In this document: one piece after another, positions 29,113-40,700 of the stretch
Position numbering within the stretch: position 1 is the first letter of the stretch
How the letters are laid out: each line of letters opens with the position of its first letter
Assembly (NCBI GenBank): GCA_902537945.1
Contig: CACBDG010000001.1
Span: 186,001 to 250,000, forward strand
Direction: 5' to 3'
Length of the DNA: 64,000 bases
DNA from: an uncultured SAR116 cluster alpha proteobacterium
Lineage (GTDB): Bacteria > Pseudomonadota > Alphaproteobacteria > Puniceispirillales > Marisalimonadaceae
Notes under the pieces: generated by a model
Told to the model about the DNA's origin: nothing
Seen by the model: the letters and a program-made list of their open reading frames with translations, nothing else
Databases searched by the model: none
Program-made: the position numbers and the translations under genes

Positions 29113-30339
29113 TTATTTGTGGTTTTCAATCATTTTTTTAACTCTTAATCTCAATGCATTTAATTTAATAAAACCTTCTGCATCTGAATGATTATAATCC
29201 GCTGTACCTTCTTCAAAAGTTACTAAACTTTCTTTATATAGTGAAAAGGGTGACTTTCTACCAGTTATTATAACATTACCCTTATAAAGTTTTGCTCTTA
29301 CAGTGCCAGAAACATTGATTTGACATTTGTCAATTGCTGATTGTAGCATTTCTCTTTCAGGAGAGAACCAGAAACCATTATATATTAATGAAGCATATTT
29401 TGGCATCAATTCATCTTTTAGATGAGCGGCACCTTTATCTAAAGTTATTGATTCCATAGCTTTTCTCATATGAAAAAGAATAGTGCCGCCAGGAGTTTCG
29501 TATACACCTCTAGACTTCATTCCAACAAATCTATTTTCAACTAAATCTATTCTTCCTATTCCATTTTCTCCACCTAAAATATTTAGCTCATGAAGCATTG
29601 TTGCAGGAGATAAATTTTTTCCGTTCAAACTTACTGGATCTCCATTCAAAAACTCTAATATTATTTCAGTTGGTTTGTTTGGGGCTTCAAATGGTGATTT
29701 GGTTCTAGAATAAACAAATTCTTCAGGCTCTACCCACGGATCTTCTAAAATTTTTCCTTCTGCAGAAATGTGTAACAAATTTGCGTCAACACTAAACGGA
29801 GCTTCACCTCTTTTATCCTTAGGTACTTTTATTTGATTTTCTTCGGCGTATTTGATTAGGTTTGTCCTACTAGAAAGATTCCATTCTCGCCAGGGAGAAA
29901 TCACGTTTATATTTGGCTGTAAACTATAATACCCTAATTCAAACCTAACCTGATCATTACCTTTGCCAGTAGCTCCATGTGATACAGCATCGGACCCAGT
30001 TTTATTAGCAATTTCAATTTGTCTCTTTGCTATAAGAGGCCTTGCTATAGATGTACCTAGCAAATATACGCCCTCATATAAAGCATTTGCTCTAAACATT
30101 GGAAAAACAAAGTCTTTAACAAATTCCTCTTTTAAATCATCAATAAAAATTTCTTTTACACCCAACAATTCTGCATTTTTTCTGGCAGGCTCAACCTCTT
30201 CACCTTGTCCAATGTCAGCTGTAAAAGTTACTACTTCGCATTGATAATTGTCTTGCAACCATTTTAAAATTACAGATGTGTCAAGCCCCCCCGAATAAGC
30301 TAAAACTATTTTTTTGATTTTAGAATTTTTATTTAGCAT
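29113..30339 (-). CDS. argG: argininosuccinate synthase
   Basis: 408 residues. The N-type ATP pyrophosphatase loop AYSGGLDTS is at 14-22. Further motifs are [26 protein letters not shown] and the [10 protein letters not shown] block, all diagnostic of ArgG. It condenses citrulline with aspartate. It is far from argD-argF and transcribed alone. The 260-base region upstream, shared with a divergent IalB-like gene, is one of the longer spacers in the window. Confidence 0.97.
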   Translation of the reverse strand: MLNKNSKIKKIVLAYSGGLDTSVILKWLQDNYQCEVVTFTADIGQGEEVEPARKNAELLGVKEIFIDDLKEEFVKDFVFPMFRANALYEGVYLLGTSIARPLIAKRQIEIANKTGSDAVSHGATGKGNDQVRFELGYYSLQPNINVISPWREWNLSSRTNLIKYAEENQIKVPKDKRGEAPFSVDANLLHISAEGKILEDPWVEPEEFVYSRTKSPFEAPNKPTEIILEFLNGDPVSLNGKNLSPATMLHELNILGGENGIGRIDLVENRFVGMKSRGVYETPGGTILFHMRKAMESITLDKGAAHLKDELMPKYASLIYNGFWFSPEREMLQSAIDKCQINVSGTVRAKLYKGNVIITGRKSPFSLYKESLVTFEEGTADYNHSDAEGFIKLNALRLRVKKMIENHK

Positions 30340-30599
30340 TCTTTTTCCTTAATTAAGTAAAATTATCAAAGATCATGACTTTATGTATAACCTCAAATTA
30401 TAATTTTGTAATTATGTTAAATAATCTTTTTAAAATTCTCACCAAAGTAAACTTCTTTATTAAAAGGTTGTCACTATTTATAAATATAGTATGTTATGAA
30501 TAATAAGTTTACTAAGAATAACTATTTATTTCTTTAACAATAAATCAATATGGTCATAGATTTGCATTAATTGTGATTATATTAAAGAGATTTGAGATA
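30340..30599. other. divergent intergenic region, argG / IalB-like gene
   Basis: 260 bases, strongly AT-rich, between the divergent starts of argG and the IalB-like gene. I find no additional ORF. A possible sigma70-type promoter toward the plus-strand gene is TTGTCA at 30468-30473, a 16-base gap and TATGTT at 30490-30495. A candidate only; nothing else, such as a clear riboswitch or ARG-type operator, could be supported by eye. Confidence 0.3.
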
Positions 30600-31112
30600 A
30601 TGATTATTAATTTTTACAAATATTTTATTTTTATATCTCTATTATTTTTTTTTATAAACCCAGCTTTAAGTGAAACAAAATTGTTGGGAACTGAAAAATA
30701 TTGGAAAGCCTATTCAACTAAATCAGATAAAATTAAAACTTGTTTTATAACTTCTGAACCAATAAAAACTGAAGGTAAATTTAAAAAAAATAATAGAGGG
30801 AAACCCTACGTTTTTGTTACAAATATTAAAAATGGAACACATCATGAAGTGTCTATTAAAGCTGGATTTAATTTTAAAAAAAATAAAGATGTAATTTTTG
30901 ACATTGATGGAAAGAAAACAAAATTATTTCCAGTTGATGACAGGGCTTGGTCAGAAAGTTCAAAAATTGACAGATACTTAGTTCAATCTATGAGGAAGGG
31001 ACAAAAATTATTTGTTACTGGTACTTCAACTCCTGGCAATAAAATTACTGATACTTATTCATTGTCGGGTTTTACAAAAGCACTTCGATTAATTGACAAA
31101 AGTTGTTCTTAA
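30600..31112 (+). CDS. invasion-associated locus B (IalB)-like secreted protein
   Basis: About 170 residues. From the ATG at 30600 the protein has a good Sec signal (YKYFIFISLLFFFINPALS). A GTG at 30573 would add nine residues ahead of it and is less likely. The mature part has the IalB pattern: an early ..WKAYST..KTCFITSEP with Cys, a DDRAW segment and the ending YSLSGFTKALRLIDKSC with a second Cys. IalB-like proteins are common in free-living alphaproteobacteria and are not evidence of virulence; the molecular role is unknown. Confidence 0.8.
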   Translation: MIINFYKYFIFISLLFFFINPALSETKLLGTEKYWKAYSTKSDKIKTCFITSEPIKTEGKFKKNNRGKPYVFVTNIKNGTHHEVSIKAGFNFKKNKDVIFDIDGKKTKLFPVDDRAWSESSKIDRYLVQSMRKGQKLFVTGTSTPGNKITDTYSLSGFTKALRLIDKSCS

Positions 31113-31140
31113 TTAAAAACAATAAACTGAGAAAGTTAAA

Positions 31141-32238
31141 ATGATTAAACAAGATCTTTTAGATTTTAGTTTTGATGAATTACAAGATTTTTGCAGAGAT
31201 AATAATATTCCAAAATTTAGAGCATCTCAAATTTGGAGTTGGATGTATTGTTTTGGACTTAAATCTTTTGAAAATATGAATAATGTATCAAAAATATCTA
31301 GAGAATTCTTTAATAATATTTCTTTTATTTCAAGACCAGAAATATCCGAAATGCAGAAAAGTAAAGATGGTACAATAAAATGGTTATTAAAATTAAATGA
31401 TAATTCTGAGGTTGAAACTGTTTACATACCACAAGATGATAGAGGAACAGTTTGTTTGTCTAGCCAAGTCGGCTGTACTCTAAACTGTTCATTTTGTCAC
31501 ACTGGAACACAAACACTAGTAAGAAATCTTACTTCTGGTGAAATTGTTGGACAGTTGATGATTGTTATGGACCATTTAAATGATTGGCCCTCTGGAAAAA
31601 ATAATAGAAAAGTAACTAATATTGTTATGATGGGTATGGGTGAACCATTACTTAATTATGATCAAGTTTGTAAAGCAATTAAGATTATGATGTCTGAAGA
31701 TGGTATTGCTATTTCAAGAAGAAGAATTACTTTATCAACATCAGGAATTATTCCAAACATTGAAAAAACTGGAATTGACCTAGGTGTTAATTTAGCTATC
31801 TCGCTACATGCAGTTAATGATGAATTGAGAAACAAATTGGTTCCAATTAATAAAAAGTATAATTTAGAAAATTTGATAAACTCTTGTAAAAATTATCCTA
31901 AATTATCTAATTCCAGAAGAATTACATGGGAATATGTAATGTTAAAAGATGTGAACGACAATTCAGAAGATGCCATTAATTTGATAAAGTTAATACGTGG
32001 CATTCCATCAAAAATTAATTTAATTCCTTTCAATCCTTGGCCAGGTTCTTTTTTTGAGGCATCAACTCAGAAAAAAATTGATAACTTTGCAAAAATTTTG
32101 ATGTGTGCAGGATTTGCCTCTCCAATAAGAAAGCCAAGGGGACAAGATATTTATGCTGCTTGTGGACAGTTAAAGTCAAATAGTGAAAAAATAAGAAAAT
32201 CACAAATTAATAAGCTTGTGCCAATTCATAATTTTTAA
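31141..32238 (+). CDS. rlmN: 23S rRNA/tRNA adenine-C2 methyltransferase RlmN
   Basis: 365 residues, radical-SAM enzyme. Its cluster Cys are C112-x3-C116-x2-C119 in GCTLNCSFCH. GMGEPLLN is the SAM-binding GEP motif, and the C-terminal Cys in IYAACGQL is the methyl-carrying cysteine expected for RlmN/Cfr. It methylates A2503 of 23S rRNA and A37 of some tRNAs. It follows the IalB-like gene by 28 bases; that order is common in alphaproteobacteria. Confidence 0.96.
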   Translation: MIKQDLLDFSFDELQDFCRDNNIPKFRASQIWSWMYCFGLKSFENMNNVSKISREFFNNISFISRPEISEMQKSKDGTIKWLLKLNDNSEVETVYIPQDDRGTVCLSSQVGCTLNCSFCHTGTQTLVRNLTSGEIVGQLMIVMDHLNDWPSGKNNRKVTNIVMMGMGEPLLNYDQVCKAIKIMMSEDGIAISRRRITLSTSGIIPNIEKTGIDLGVNLAISLHAVNDELRNKLVPINKKYNLENLINSCKNYPKLSNSRRITWEYVMLKDVNDNSEDAINLIKLIRGIPSKINLIPFNPWPGSFFEASTQKKIDNFAKILMCAGFASPIRKPRGQDIYAACGQLKSNSEKIRKSQINKLVPIHNF

Positions 32239-32331
32239 AATATTAAATTTTTGTCAAACTATTGCTTTAGGTCACATTAAGTATTACATTATAAATAACT
32301 TAAATTAATTATTTAAAAGGATAATATTTTC

Positions 32332-33060
32332 ATGAATGATAATCGTTTTATGTCAAGCTCAAATGCTCAAGCTACCCAAATTGATTTGGGACTAAGATCA
32401 TATATGCTTGGTGTTTATAATCATATGACAACTGCCCTAGCTTTGACAGGATTAATGGCTATGGGATTAAATTTTCTTGCCATTTCAAATGGTGCATTAA
32501 CACCCATTGGTGAATTATTTTTCTTAAGTCCACTGAAGTGGGTTGTTATGTTAGCACCTTTAGGGATGGTATTCTACATTTCAGCAAAGTTAAATAGTAT
32601 TTCTGCTGAAAAGGCTAGGAATTTATTTTATATTTATGCTGGTCTAATGGGTCTATCATTATCATCATTGTTGCTAATTTATACTGGTGCGTCAGTAGTT
32701 AAAGCTTTCTTTGTTACAGCTGCGGCTTTTGCAGCATTGTCTATCTATGGTTATACGACTAAAAAATCTCTTTCTGGATTAGGTTCATTCCTTATGATGG
32801 GTGTGTTTGGACTAATAATAGCGCAGATAGTCAATATTTTTATGGCCTCAACACAATTAGATTTTATGATATCTATTGTCGGAGTATTAATATTTGCTGG
32901 CTTAACTGCTTATGATACCCAAAAAATTAAAAATATGTATTTAGCTGGTGATAATAATGAAGTAGCTGGAAAAAAGTCTGTATTAGGTGCTTTAACTTTA
33001 TACTTAGATTTTATCTTAATGTTTCAGTTTTTATTAGCTTTTTTAGGAAACAGAGAATAA
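32332..33060 (+). CDS. Bax inhibitor-1/YccA family membrane protein
   Basis: 242 residues with seven predicted helices and short loops. The last helix region FAGLTAYDTQKIKNMY contains the conserved Asp of the BI-1 pH-sensitive diaspartyl latch, followed by ALTLYLDFILMFQFLL. Members are proton/calcium leak channels or modulate membrane proteases (YccA). The N-terminal 30 residues are cytosolic. It stands alone, and a bidirectional terminator follows at once. Confidence 0.93.
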   Translation: MNDNRFMSSSNAQATQIDLGLRSYMLGVYNHMTTALALTGLMAMGLNFLAISNGALTPIGELFFLSPLKWVVMLAPLGMVFYISAKLNSISAEKARNLFYIYAGLMGLSLSSLLLIYTGASVVKAFFVTAAAFAALSIYGYTTKKSLSGLGSFLMMGVFGLIIAQIVNIFMASTQLDFMISIVGVLIFAGLTAYDTQKIKNMYLAGDNNEVAGKKSVLGALTLYLDFILMFQFLLAFLGNRE

Positions 33061-33077
33061 ATTCTACAAATCAATTC

Positions 33078-33106
33078 AAAAAAAACCATCGAAAGATGGT
33101 TTTTTT
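33078..33106. terminator. bidirectional intrinsic terminator
   Basis: A perfect hairpin: eight A then CCATC, a GAAA tetraloop at 33091-33094, then GATGG and seven T. The A-run on one side and T-run on the other let it act on both strands. It lies between the stop of the BI-1 gene (33060) and the stop of the convergent glutathione peroxidase gene, whose TAA (33105-33107) overlaps the end of the stem. It is the clearest terminator in the window. Confidence 0.9.
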
Positions 33107-33647
33107 ATTGTAATATTACTTTATCAATTTCTTTTGTAATTTTATTCGAACTTGGCTGTGTTGTACTGGCAAACCATTTTACTAATAAACCTTCTTTATT
33201 AATAAGATATTTATAGAAATTCCATTTTGGAAAAGCTAAAAATCCAGCTTCTTTTTTTATCCATTTAAAAAAGGGGTGTCCTTTCTCCCCTTTTATATCA
33301 GTAATTTCAGTAAGCAAAAAAGAAACGTCAAAATTTATGGTACAAAATTCTTTGACCTTTTGATTTGATGATAACTCTTGATTTCCAAAATTATTAGAAG
33401 GTATACCAAGAACAATTAGTCCATCTTTCTTATATTTCTGATGAAGAGATTCTAAATCGCTGTATTGATAAGTAAAGCCGCAAAGCGAAGCTGTATTAAC
33501 AATGAAAATAGGTCTGCCTTTGAAATCATTCAAATTAATGTTTTTTCCATCTATTGAATTAAAACTAAATTGATAAACATCTGCTTCAACGTTAGAAGTC
33601 ATTGATACACCTATAATTGTTATTATAAAGATTAAAATTTTATTCAT
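33105..33647 (-). CDS. periplasmic glutathione-peroxidase-family protein (Cys type)
   Basis: 180 residues. A signal peptide (residues 1-22, cleavage near VEA) precedes a GPx thioredoxin fold. The peroxidatic residue is Cys56 in NTASLCGFTYQY, the middle motif is GIPSNNFGNQE, and KWNFYKYLINKEG is the Trp/Asn triad strand. The Cys is encoded by a normal codon, so it is not a selenoprotein. Family members usually draw electrons from thioredoxin-type partners. Export is unusual for this family and suggests defence of the periplasm. It overlaps the upstream FAD hydroxylase gene by 8 bases. Confidence 0.88.
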   Translation of the reverse strand: MNKILIFIITIIGVSMTSNVEADVYQFSFNSIDGKNINLNDFKGRPIFIVNTASLCGFTYQYSDLESLHQKYKKDGLIVLGIPSNNFGNQELSSNQKVKEFCTINFDVSFLLTEITDIKGEKGHPFFKWIKKEAGFLAFPKWNFYKYLINKEGLLVKWFASTTQPSSNKITKEIDKVILQ

Positions 33648-34755
33648 AACTCTCTGTTGTCCAAATAGGACTCAAAATTTTATTCAATAAATTATTCCCA
33701 TTTAACTTCAAGCTATAATCTCTAAAATATTTTGCAATATTTTTTGCATTAAGTATCTCACCAACCATTTTTGAATTTTTAGCCAACATATCTTTTTTTG
33801 TATATTTTTCTTTAACAAACATACTTACAATTTCATAAAAGTCATAATTTTCGTTCAATAATTTCTTGATGTAAACAGCATCTTCTAATATTTGATTGCC
33901 TGCTTGGGCAGTATGTGGAGGGATTGCAAAAGCAGCATCTCCAAATAGAAATAATCCGTTCTTATAAATTGAAGTTTTTTCTCCATCATTAAATGAGGCA
34001 TATGTAATTCTCCAATCTAAATTTTCAGGAATAAGATAATTCAAAATCTTATTCTTTAAGATTGGAGGTTTAGTCTCATTATTTTGTGGAACAAAAATAT
34101 AATTTGTTGTTTTTTTATTATTAATAATTGTGGGATAAATTACATAATAACCATTTTCATGAATTAAAACCTGTAAAATTGTTTTTGATAAATTGTAGGC
34201 ACTGTTATTAAATGAGACTGCTCTAAAAATTTTTTTCTTTTTCGTATAACTATTTGTTCCAACTACAAACTTTCTACTAACTCCTTCAATACCATCAGAA
34301 CCAATCATTAAACTAGCTTTGTATATGTTGCCTTCATCGTCAATTAATTCTTTACAATTATTACTAGAAATTATGTTTGTCACATTTGAATTATGTATTT
34401 TTATAGTATTGTTTTTAAGGGCATGATTTTTGAAAAAACTAATTATTCTTTTTCTTTCAATAGAACCATAATTGTAATTATGTTGTAATAAGTTATGATG
34501 GTATAAAAGTTCTAAATTATTTTTTGAATTTAATTTTTTTATGTAAATATTATAAAATGGTTCCAAATATTTTTGAATATTTTTGAATTCTATAAGATTT
34601 GATAAAGCTTCCCAGCCATTGGGAGTAATCTGTTGGGATCCAAAACTTTCGTTTCTTCCTTCAAAGATATCTATGGAGTAACCGCTGTTAGCAAAAACAC
34701 TTGCAGCTATCCAAGAAGAAAATCCTCCACCAATTATAGTTAAATGCTTTTTCAT
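33640..34755 (-). CDS. FAD-dependent monooxygenase, UbiH/salicylate-hydroxylase-like
   Basis: 371 residues. The N-terminal dinucleotide motif is LTIIGGGFSSWIAA, and the second FAD motif LFGDAAFAIPPHTAQAGNQ near residue 280 has the GD-(x)-P pattern of group-A flavoprotein hydroxylases. The usual His after GDAA is Phe here, a mild oddity. The substrate is an aromatic or polyprenyl ring in relatives. It is coupled to the glutathione peroxidase by an 8-base overlap. Upstream is a 207-base AT-rich divergent spacer shared with pckA. Confidence 0.85.
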   Translation of the reverse strand: MKKHLTIIGGGFSSWIAASVFANSGYSIDIFEGRNESFGSQQITPNGWEALSNLIEFKNIQKYLEPFYNIYIKKLNSKNNLELLYHHNLLQHNYNYGSIERKRIISFFKNHALKNNTIKIHNSNVTNIISSNNCKELIDDEGNIYKASLMIGSDGIEGVSRKFVVGTNSYTKKKKIFRAVSFNNSAYNLSKTILQVLIHENGYYVIYPTIINNKKTTNYIFVPQNNETKPPILKNKILNYLIPENLDWRITYASFNDGEKTSIYKNGLFLFGDAAFAIPPHTAQAGNQILEDAVYIKKLLNENYDFYEIVSMFVKEKYTKKDMLAKNSKMVGEILNAKNIAKYFRDYSLKLNGNNLLNKILSPIWTTESYE

Positions 34756-34962
34756 CTATTTATAAAATATTTTTAATATAATAAGAATAAAACCTTGAAA
34801 TCAAATAGTAAAATAGTATATGGCTAATATATTAGAAAAAACTAATAATTTACATCATTTTTTTGATTTTTTTAATATAACTTTATTAATTATAATTAAC
34901 TTGAACTTTAATCAAAAATACTAAACATTAATTTACACGCATAATTAAATTTTGAGAATTTT

Positions 34963-36579
34963 ATGAATACAAAAGTGCAAAAACAATTATCTGACATTGG
35001 AATAAATAATATTTCTGAAATAGTTTATAATCCATCTTATGATCTTCTTTATGATGAAGAAAATTCTAAAAGATTAACAGGTTTTGAAAAAGTGCAGAAT
35101 ACTGAATTTGGAGCTGTTAATGTAATGACGGGCATTTATACTGGCAGATCCCCAAAAGATAAGTATATTTTAAAAGATGAAACAACTAAAGATAATTTAT
35201 GGTGGACTTCAGAAACTTCTAAAAATGATAATAAACCAATTGATAAAAAAATATGGAAAGATCTATACGATATAGTTAGTAAACAGCTTTCAAATAAAAA
35301 ACTGTATGTAGTTGATGCATTGTGTGGAGCTAATAATGAAAGTTGCCTTAGAGTAAGATTTGTGATGGAAGTTGCTTGGCAAGCGCATTTTGTAAAAAAC
35401 ATGTTTATCAGACCATCTGAAGAAGAACTCAAAGATTTTGAACCAGATTTTCACGTTTTAAATGGGTCTAAATCAATTAATAAAAACTTTAAAGAACAAG
35501 GTTTAAATTCTGAAACATTCATAGCTTTTAATTTAACCGAAAAAATTCAGATAATAGGTGGTACTTGGTACGGCGGTGAAATGAAAAAGGGAATGTTTTC
35601 TGTGATGAATTATCTTTTACCACAAAAAAATATAGCATCAATGCATTGTTCTGCTAATAAAGGTCGTGACGGGTCTGTGGCATTATTTTTTGGTCTCTCA
35701 GGCACAGGAAAAACAACTTTATCTACAGACCCAAAGAGGCAATTAATTGGTGATGATGAACATGGCTGGGATAATGAGGGTGTATTTAATTTTGAAGGTG
35801 GTTGTTATGCAAAAACTATCAACCTTGATAAAGATAAAGAACCAGATATTTTTAAAGCAGTTAGAAGGGACGCTCTTCTTGAAAACGTTACTGTTAACGA
35901 AAATGGGATTGTTGATTACAATGATACTTCGGTTACTCAAAACACTAGAGTTTCATACCCAATTCATCACATTGAAAATATTGTTAAGCCTATCTCAAAA
36001 GGGAAACATGCCTCTAAAATTATTTTTTTAACGGCTGATGCTTTTGGAGTTCTTCCACCAGTATCAAAATTATCATATGATCAAGCTGAATATCATTTTC
36101 TATCAGGATTTACAGCAAAATTAGCTGGTACAGAAAGAGGTGTGACGGAACCTCAGCCTGCTTTTTCAGCATGTTATGGAGCGGCTTTTTTAATGTTACA
36201 TCCAACAAAATATTCAAATGTTTTGTCCAAAAAAATGAAAGCTTCAAATTCAAAAGTTTTTTTAGTTAATACAGGTTGGAATGGTAAAGGTGATAGAATT
36301 TCTTTGAAGGATACAAGATTAATCATAGATGCTATATTAAATGATGAATTAAATAACATAGAAACTGAAGTTATACCTTATTTTAACTTAGCAATCCCTA
36401 AAAGTTTAAAGAGTATTTCGCCAAATGTAATTGATCCAAGAAAATCTTGGAATACAAATGTTGAATGGGAAATAAAGGCGAAGGAATTAGCTAAATTATT
36501 TATCAATAATTTCCAAAAATTTTGTGATAACGATCATGGGAAAAAACTACAAGTTTCTGGCCCCCAAATTTTAGAATAA
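34963..36579 (+). CDS. pckA: phosphoenolpyruvate carboxykinase (ATP)
   Basis: 538 residues, full length. The phosphate-binding loop [10 protein letters not shown] is at 243-252 with [10 protein letters not shown] just after. [13 protein letters not shown] near 58 and [15 protein letters not shown] near 200 are the oxaloacetate and Mn-binding regions. It makes PEP from oxaloacetate and ATP, the first step of gluconeogenesis. This fits a cell that enters the TCA cycle from acetate and propionate (acs, pcc-mcm modules in this window). Confidence 0.97.
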   Translation: MNTKVQKQLSDIGINNISEIVYNPSYDLLYDEENSKRLTGFEKVQNTEFGAVNVMTGIYTGRSPKDKYILKDETTKDNLWWTSETSKNDNKPIDKKIWKDLYDIVSKQLSNKKLYVVDALCGANNESCLRVRFVMEVAWQAHFVKNMFIRPSEEELKDFEPDFHVLNGSKSINKNFKEQGLNSETFIAFNLTEKIQIIGGTWYGGEMKKGMFSVMNYLLPQKNIASMHCSANKGRDGSVALFFGLSGTGKTTLSTDPKRQLIGDDEHGWDNEGVFNFEGGCYAKTINLDKDKEPDIFKAVRRDALLENVTVNENGIVDYNDTSVTQNTRVSYPIHHIENIVKPISKGKHASKIIFLTADAFGVLPPVSKLSYDQAEYHFLSGFTAKLAGTERGVTEPQPAFSACYGAAFLMLHPTKYSNVLSKKMKASNSKVFLVNTGWNGKGDRISLKDTRLIIDAILNDELNNIETEVIPYFNLAIPKSLKSISPNVIDPRKSWNTNVEWEIKAKELAKLFINNFQKFCDNDHGKKLQVSGPQILE

Positions 36580-36604
36580 TATTTTGTTTTTATATATGGA
36601 AAAA

Positions 36605-37714
36605 ATGAAAATTTTATTTGCTATATTAGTTAATCTATCAATTTTTATTTCATTTCCTTTATTTGCTCAATCTTCTTTAAAGAACAAGGGTAAAAGAGTA
36701 TCTTTAGTTAATGTAAATAAAGTTCAATATTTTGATCAAGCAGAAAAAACTGAATCTATAGGTATATTAGTAGCTACTAATCCAACTATTATTTCGTCTA
36801 AGATTAATCAAGAAATTTTAAAAATTCACTTCAACATTGGGGATAATGTTAAGAAAAATGATGTTTTATTCACTCTTGATTCAAAAGATATTTTGAGAAA
36901 TATTGAACAAATTTATGCTGAAATGAAATATGAAAGACAGATACTTGATATTTTAGAAAAAAAACTATCATTAAGACTTTCAAAGGTTGAAAATGCTAAA
37001 AATTTAAAAAAACAAAATATAATTACTCAAGATAACTTAGATGGGATTAATATTTTACTTCTTGAAAATCAACAACAAATTACTCAAAGAAAATATAATA
37101 TTAAAAGACTTGAAATCTTACTCAGAGAAAATACAGAAAATTTAAGTTTCTCTAAGGTCTTATCACCAGTTAATGGAAATATTGTCAATATAGATGTACA
37201 AGTTGGAGCTTTGGCATCCAAAGGAAAAGTTTTAGCATCTATCCTTAACAATAAATCATATGAAATAGAAACTGATTTAAGATCTGATTTGGTCTCTAAG
37301 GTTAAACTTGGATCAAATGTTGATATATTAAAAGATAATCAAATCTTTTTAGGAAAAGTTAGAGGTATTGTTAATCTTGAAAATATAAGAACTGGAACAA
37401 GGAAAATACGAATTAGTTTAAATGACATCTTGCCAAATAACCTAAACGCATCTGGTACTAGATTTACATTATATATTTCAGTTGGAGATAAAATTCCAAG
37501 ACTACTTATACCAAAAGACGCGTTAATACCTATTGGTAATAAAAAAATTGTATATGTAGTTGATAAAGGTTTAGCACAAAAAAAGTTTATTGAAACTGGG
37601 GTGTCTGTTGGAGATAAAATAGAGATTTTAAAAGGGGTGGAAGAGGGACAATTAGTCGTTACAAAGGGAAACGAAAATTTAAGACCCAACCAAGAAGTTA
37701 AAATAAAAAGATAG
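36605..37714 (+). CDS. RND efflux periplasmic adaptor subunit
   Basis: About 369 residues. A signal peptide with LFAILVNLSIFISFPLFA is followed by a HlyD/AcrA-type body: lipoyl half-motif INQEILKIHFNIGDNVKKNDVLF, a coiled-coil hairpin (about 90-160), the second lipoyl half KVLSPVNGNIVNIDVQVG and a beta-barrel domain. I chose the ATG at 36605 because GGAAAAA lies just before it and it leads straight into the signal peptide; ATG 36596 and TTG 36584 are alternatives. It bridges the RND pump encoded 30 bases downstream to an outer-membrane channel not present here. Confidence 0.9.
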   Translation: MKILFAILVNLSIFISFPLFAQSSLKNKGKRVSLVNVNKVQYFDQAEKTESIGILVATNPTIISSKINQEILKIHFNIGDNVKKNDVLFTLDSKDILRNIEQIYAEMKYERQILDILEKKLSLRLSKVENAKNLKKQNIITQDNLDGINILLLENQQQITQRKYNIKRLEILLRENTENLSFSKVLSPVNGNIVNIDVQVGALASKGKVLASILNNKSYEIETDLRSDLVSKVKLGSNVDILKDNQIFLGKVRGIVNLENIRTGTRKIRISLNDILPNNLNASGTRFTLYISVGDKIPRLLIPKDALIPIGNKKIVYVVDKGLAQKKFIETGVSVGDKIEILKGVEEGQLVVTKGNENLRPNQEVKIKR

Positions 37715-37744
37715 AAAAAACAATTTTAGATTTAGCTACATGAT

Positions 37745-40700
37745 ATGGATAACTTAATCAAATTTGCAATTAAACAGCCTATAGCCATTGTTGCAATGGT
37801 AATTTTAATTTTTGCTTTTGGTTTTATTTCTTTACAAAAAATACCAATACAAATGACACCTGATATAGATAAACCCATTTTACAAGTGAGAGTTTTATGG
37901 CCCGGTGCATCACCAAAAGACGTAGAAAGGGAAGTAGTTACTAGAGTTGAATTAGCAGTTAGTTCACTTATAGGTGTTGAAAACGTTGAATCAGATAGTC
38001 GCTTTGGATCAGCAAAAGTAACACTTACATATTCTCTTGGCCAAGATATGGATGTAGCACTTGTTAAGCTTCTTAATAAAGTCTCCTCAATTGATGGTTT
38101 GCCCCTTGATGCAAAACGACCCACTGTTAGAACCTCTAATTCAGAGGATAGCCCAATCTCTTATCTAGCAATGATTAAATTACCAGAATCTAAAATAAAA
38201 GATTTATGGAGATTAGGTGACTTTGTTGAATATGAAATAATTGAAAAATTGTCTAAAATTGAAGGTATCTCAGAGATATCATCTCGTGGGGGACAAAGAA
38301 AAGAGTTAAAGGTTTCATTAGATATTCAAAAATTATCCAAATATTCAATTTCAATTCCAACAGTTTTGAATGCGTTAAAAGCTAGTTCTGCGCAAGTGAC
38401 TGTGGGTGAAATAATTGAAGGAAAAAGAACATATTCTGTAAGAGCAGAAGCTATATCATATACACCTTCAAGTGCTAAAAACATTATTTTGAGATCTGAG
38501 ATTGGATCAGATGGCATTCCAGTAAACATTAGACTTAAAGATGTAGCAAAAATTTATATGTCTTACAAAAAACCAACTAGTTTCAGAAGAATGAATGGAC
38601 AAGATGCTATTACTTTTAGAGTTATTAGAGAAGCAAACTCAAATGTAGTAAAAATAATTGAAAATTTAAAAGCAGAAGTTGAAAAACTAAATAAAGGTAT
38701 TCTTGCAAAAAATGGACTTGACCTAAAAATTGTTTATGACGAAACCGTATATATTAATGCAGCTATTAAACTGGTTCAACAAAATATTATAATTGGTGGA
38801 ATTTTGGCTGTTTGTATGTTGATGCTTTTCTTAAGAAATTTCAGGCCCACATTTATAATAATGTTGGCTATTCCTATTTCGATCATTGGAACCTTTGTAG
38901 TAATTTCGTGGTTAGGTCTATCTGTAAATGTTATTTCACTTGCTGGATTAGCATTTGTAGTAGGAATGGTTGTTGATGCTTCAATAGTAAGTCAAGAGAA
39001 TATCTTTAGATTGAAACAGGCCGGGATGTCTTCCACTTTAGCATCTTACAATGGTTCAAGACAAGTTTGGGCTCCTATATTAGGATCAGCTCTTACTACT
39101 GTTGTGGTGTTTATTCCAATTTTATTATTAAATTTACCAATTGGACAATTATTTAGAGATATTGGCATAGCAATCTCGGTATCAGTTTTAATTTCAGTAT
39201 TAATTTCTATAACATTAATACCTTCAGTTTCTGCAAGAATATTAAGTGATTCCTCTAAAAAACAATCTAAAAAATTTTCTATTAAATATATAGATAATTT
39301 CGCAAGTAAATTTGCTTCAGTAATACTGAAATATGCTTCTTGGTCAACTAGCTCCATAAAAGCTGGTTTGGTAGTTGTTTTTGGATTAATAGTAACCTCT
39401 ATAATAATAATAATATCTCTTCTTCCTCCACTTGATTACTTACCAGATGGTAATAGAAACTTTGTCTTTGCGCGTATATCAGTCCCACCAGGTTATAATA
39501 AAGAAGCAACTCTTGAAATATCTAAAGCAATGGAAAGAGCAGCAAAACCACTTTGGGAAGCAGAAATCGACGACCCTAATGACAAACCAAAGATTGCACG
39601 TTTCTTCTTCATAGCTTACTCTGGCGGGGCATTTGCAGGAGCTGCTGCTGAAAATCCACAAAGAGTGAGAGAAATTTTACCTGTATTGACAAAACCAATT
39701 AGAACTCAACCAGGAGCAAGAGCTTTTGCTCAACAAGCTTCATTATTTGGAAGATCTGTTGGTGGATCAAGAGTGATAAAATTAGAAATTACAGGACCTT
39801 CTTTGGATTTGATTCAACCTATTGCACAGAAAATTTTAATCAATATTAAAAGTGAGTTTCCTCAAAAAAATGGACATCAAGTACGGGCAGTACCTCAAAT
39901 GGGAACAGGGTCTCCACAGGTTATAATAAGACCAATTACTGAAAGGTTAGCTGATGTTGGAATATCGGCTAGAGAGTTAGCGCAAACTTTGGATGTTTAT
40001 AATGATGGGATTAGGGTTATTGAGATACCTTTTGAAGGTAGGTTAATAGAACTAGTTTTAACCTCTAATAAGGCTGAGACAAATAAAATTGATGATCTAA
40101 AAAATTTACCTTTAATCCTTCAAACTGGTGAATTAGTAAGATTGTCGCAAGTTGCTGATATTAATTTGATTGGGGCTCCTGAACAGATTAAAAGATTATT
40201 TGGAAAAAGAGTAATAACTCTACAACTTCGACCACATGAAAGTGTTTCTTTAGAAAATGCTGTTTTAAAATTACAAACTTTAGTCATTAAACCTTTAGTG
40301 AAAGAAATACCTAATAATATTTCAATTAATTTATCTGGTGCAGCTAGTGAATTAGAACGCACATGGATGTCAATGAAAAATAATGTAATGATTGCATTTG
40401 TTGTTATTTTTTTATTACTAACTGTTTTAATGAAATCGTTTATACTTCCTTTTGTTATAGTTATAACTGTTCCAATAGCTGGCGCAGGAGGAGTATTGGG
40501 GCTAGTAATTTTAAATCAATTTAGTGCTCAATCAATGGATATGCTAACTATGTTAGGTTTTATAATTTTAACTGGAATTGTTGTTAACAATTCTATTTTA
40601 ATGGTAGAACAAACTCTTTGGCATTTAAGACACGAAACCAAGAAGATTTCTGATGCTATTACAGAGGCTACTAGGAATAGGATAAGACCGATCTTTATGT

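Noticed and set aside
33105..33647. selenocysteine in the glutathione peroxidase
   Set aside because: The active-site codon is an ordinary Cys codon and the frame has no in-frame TGA.
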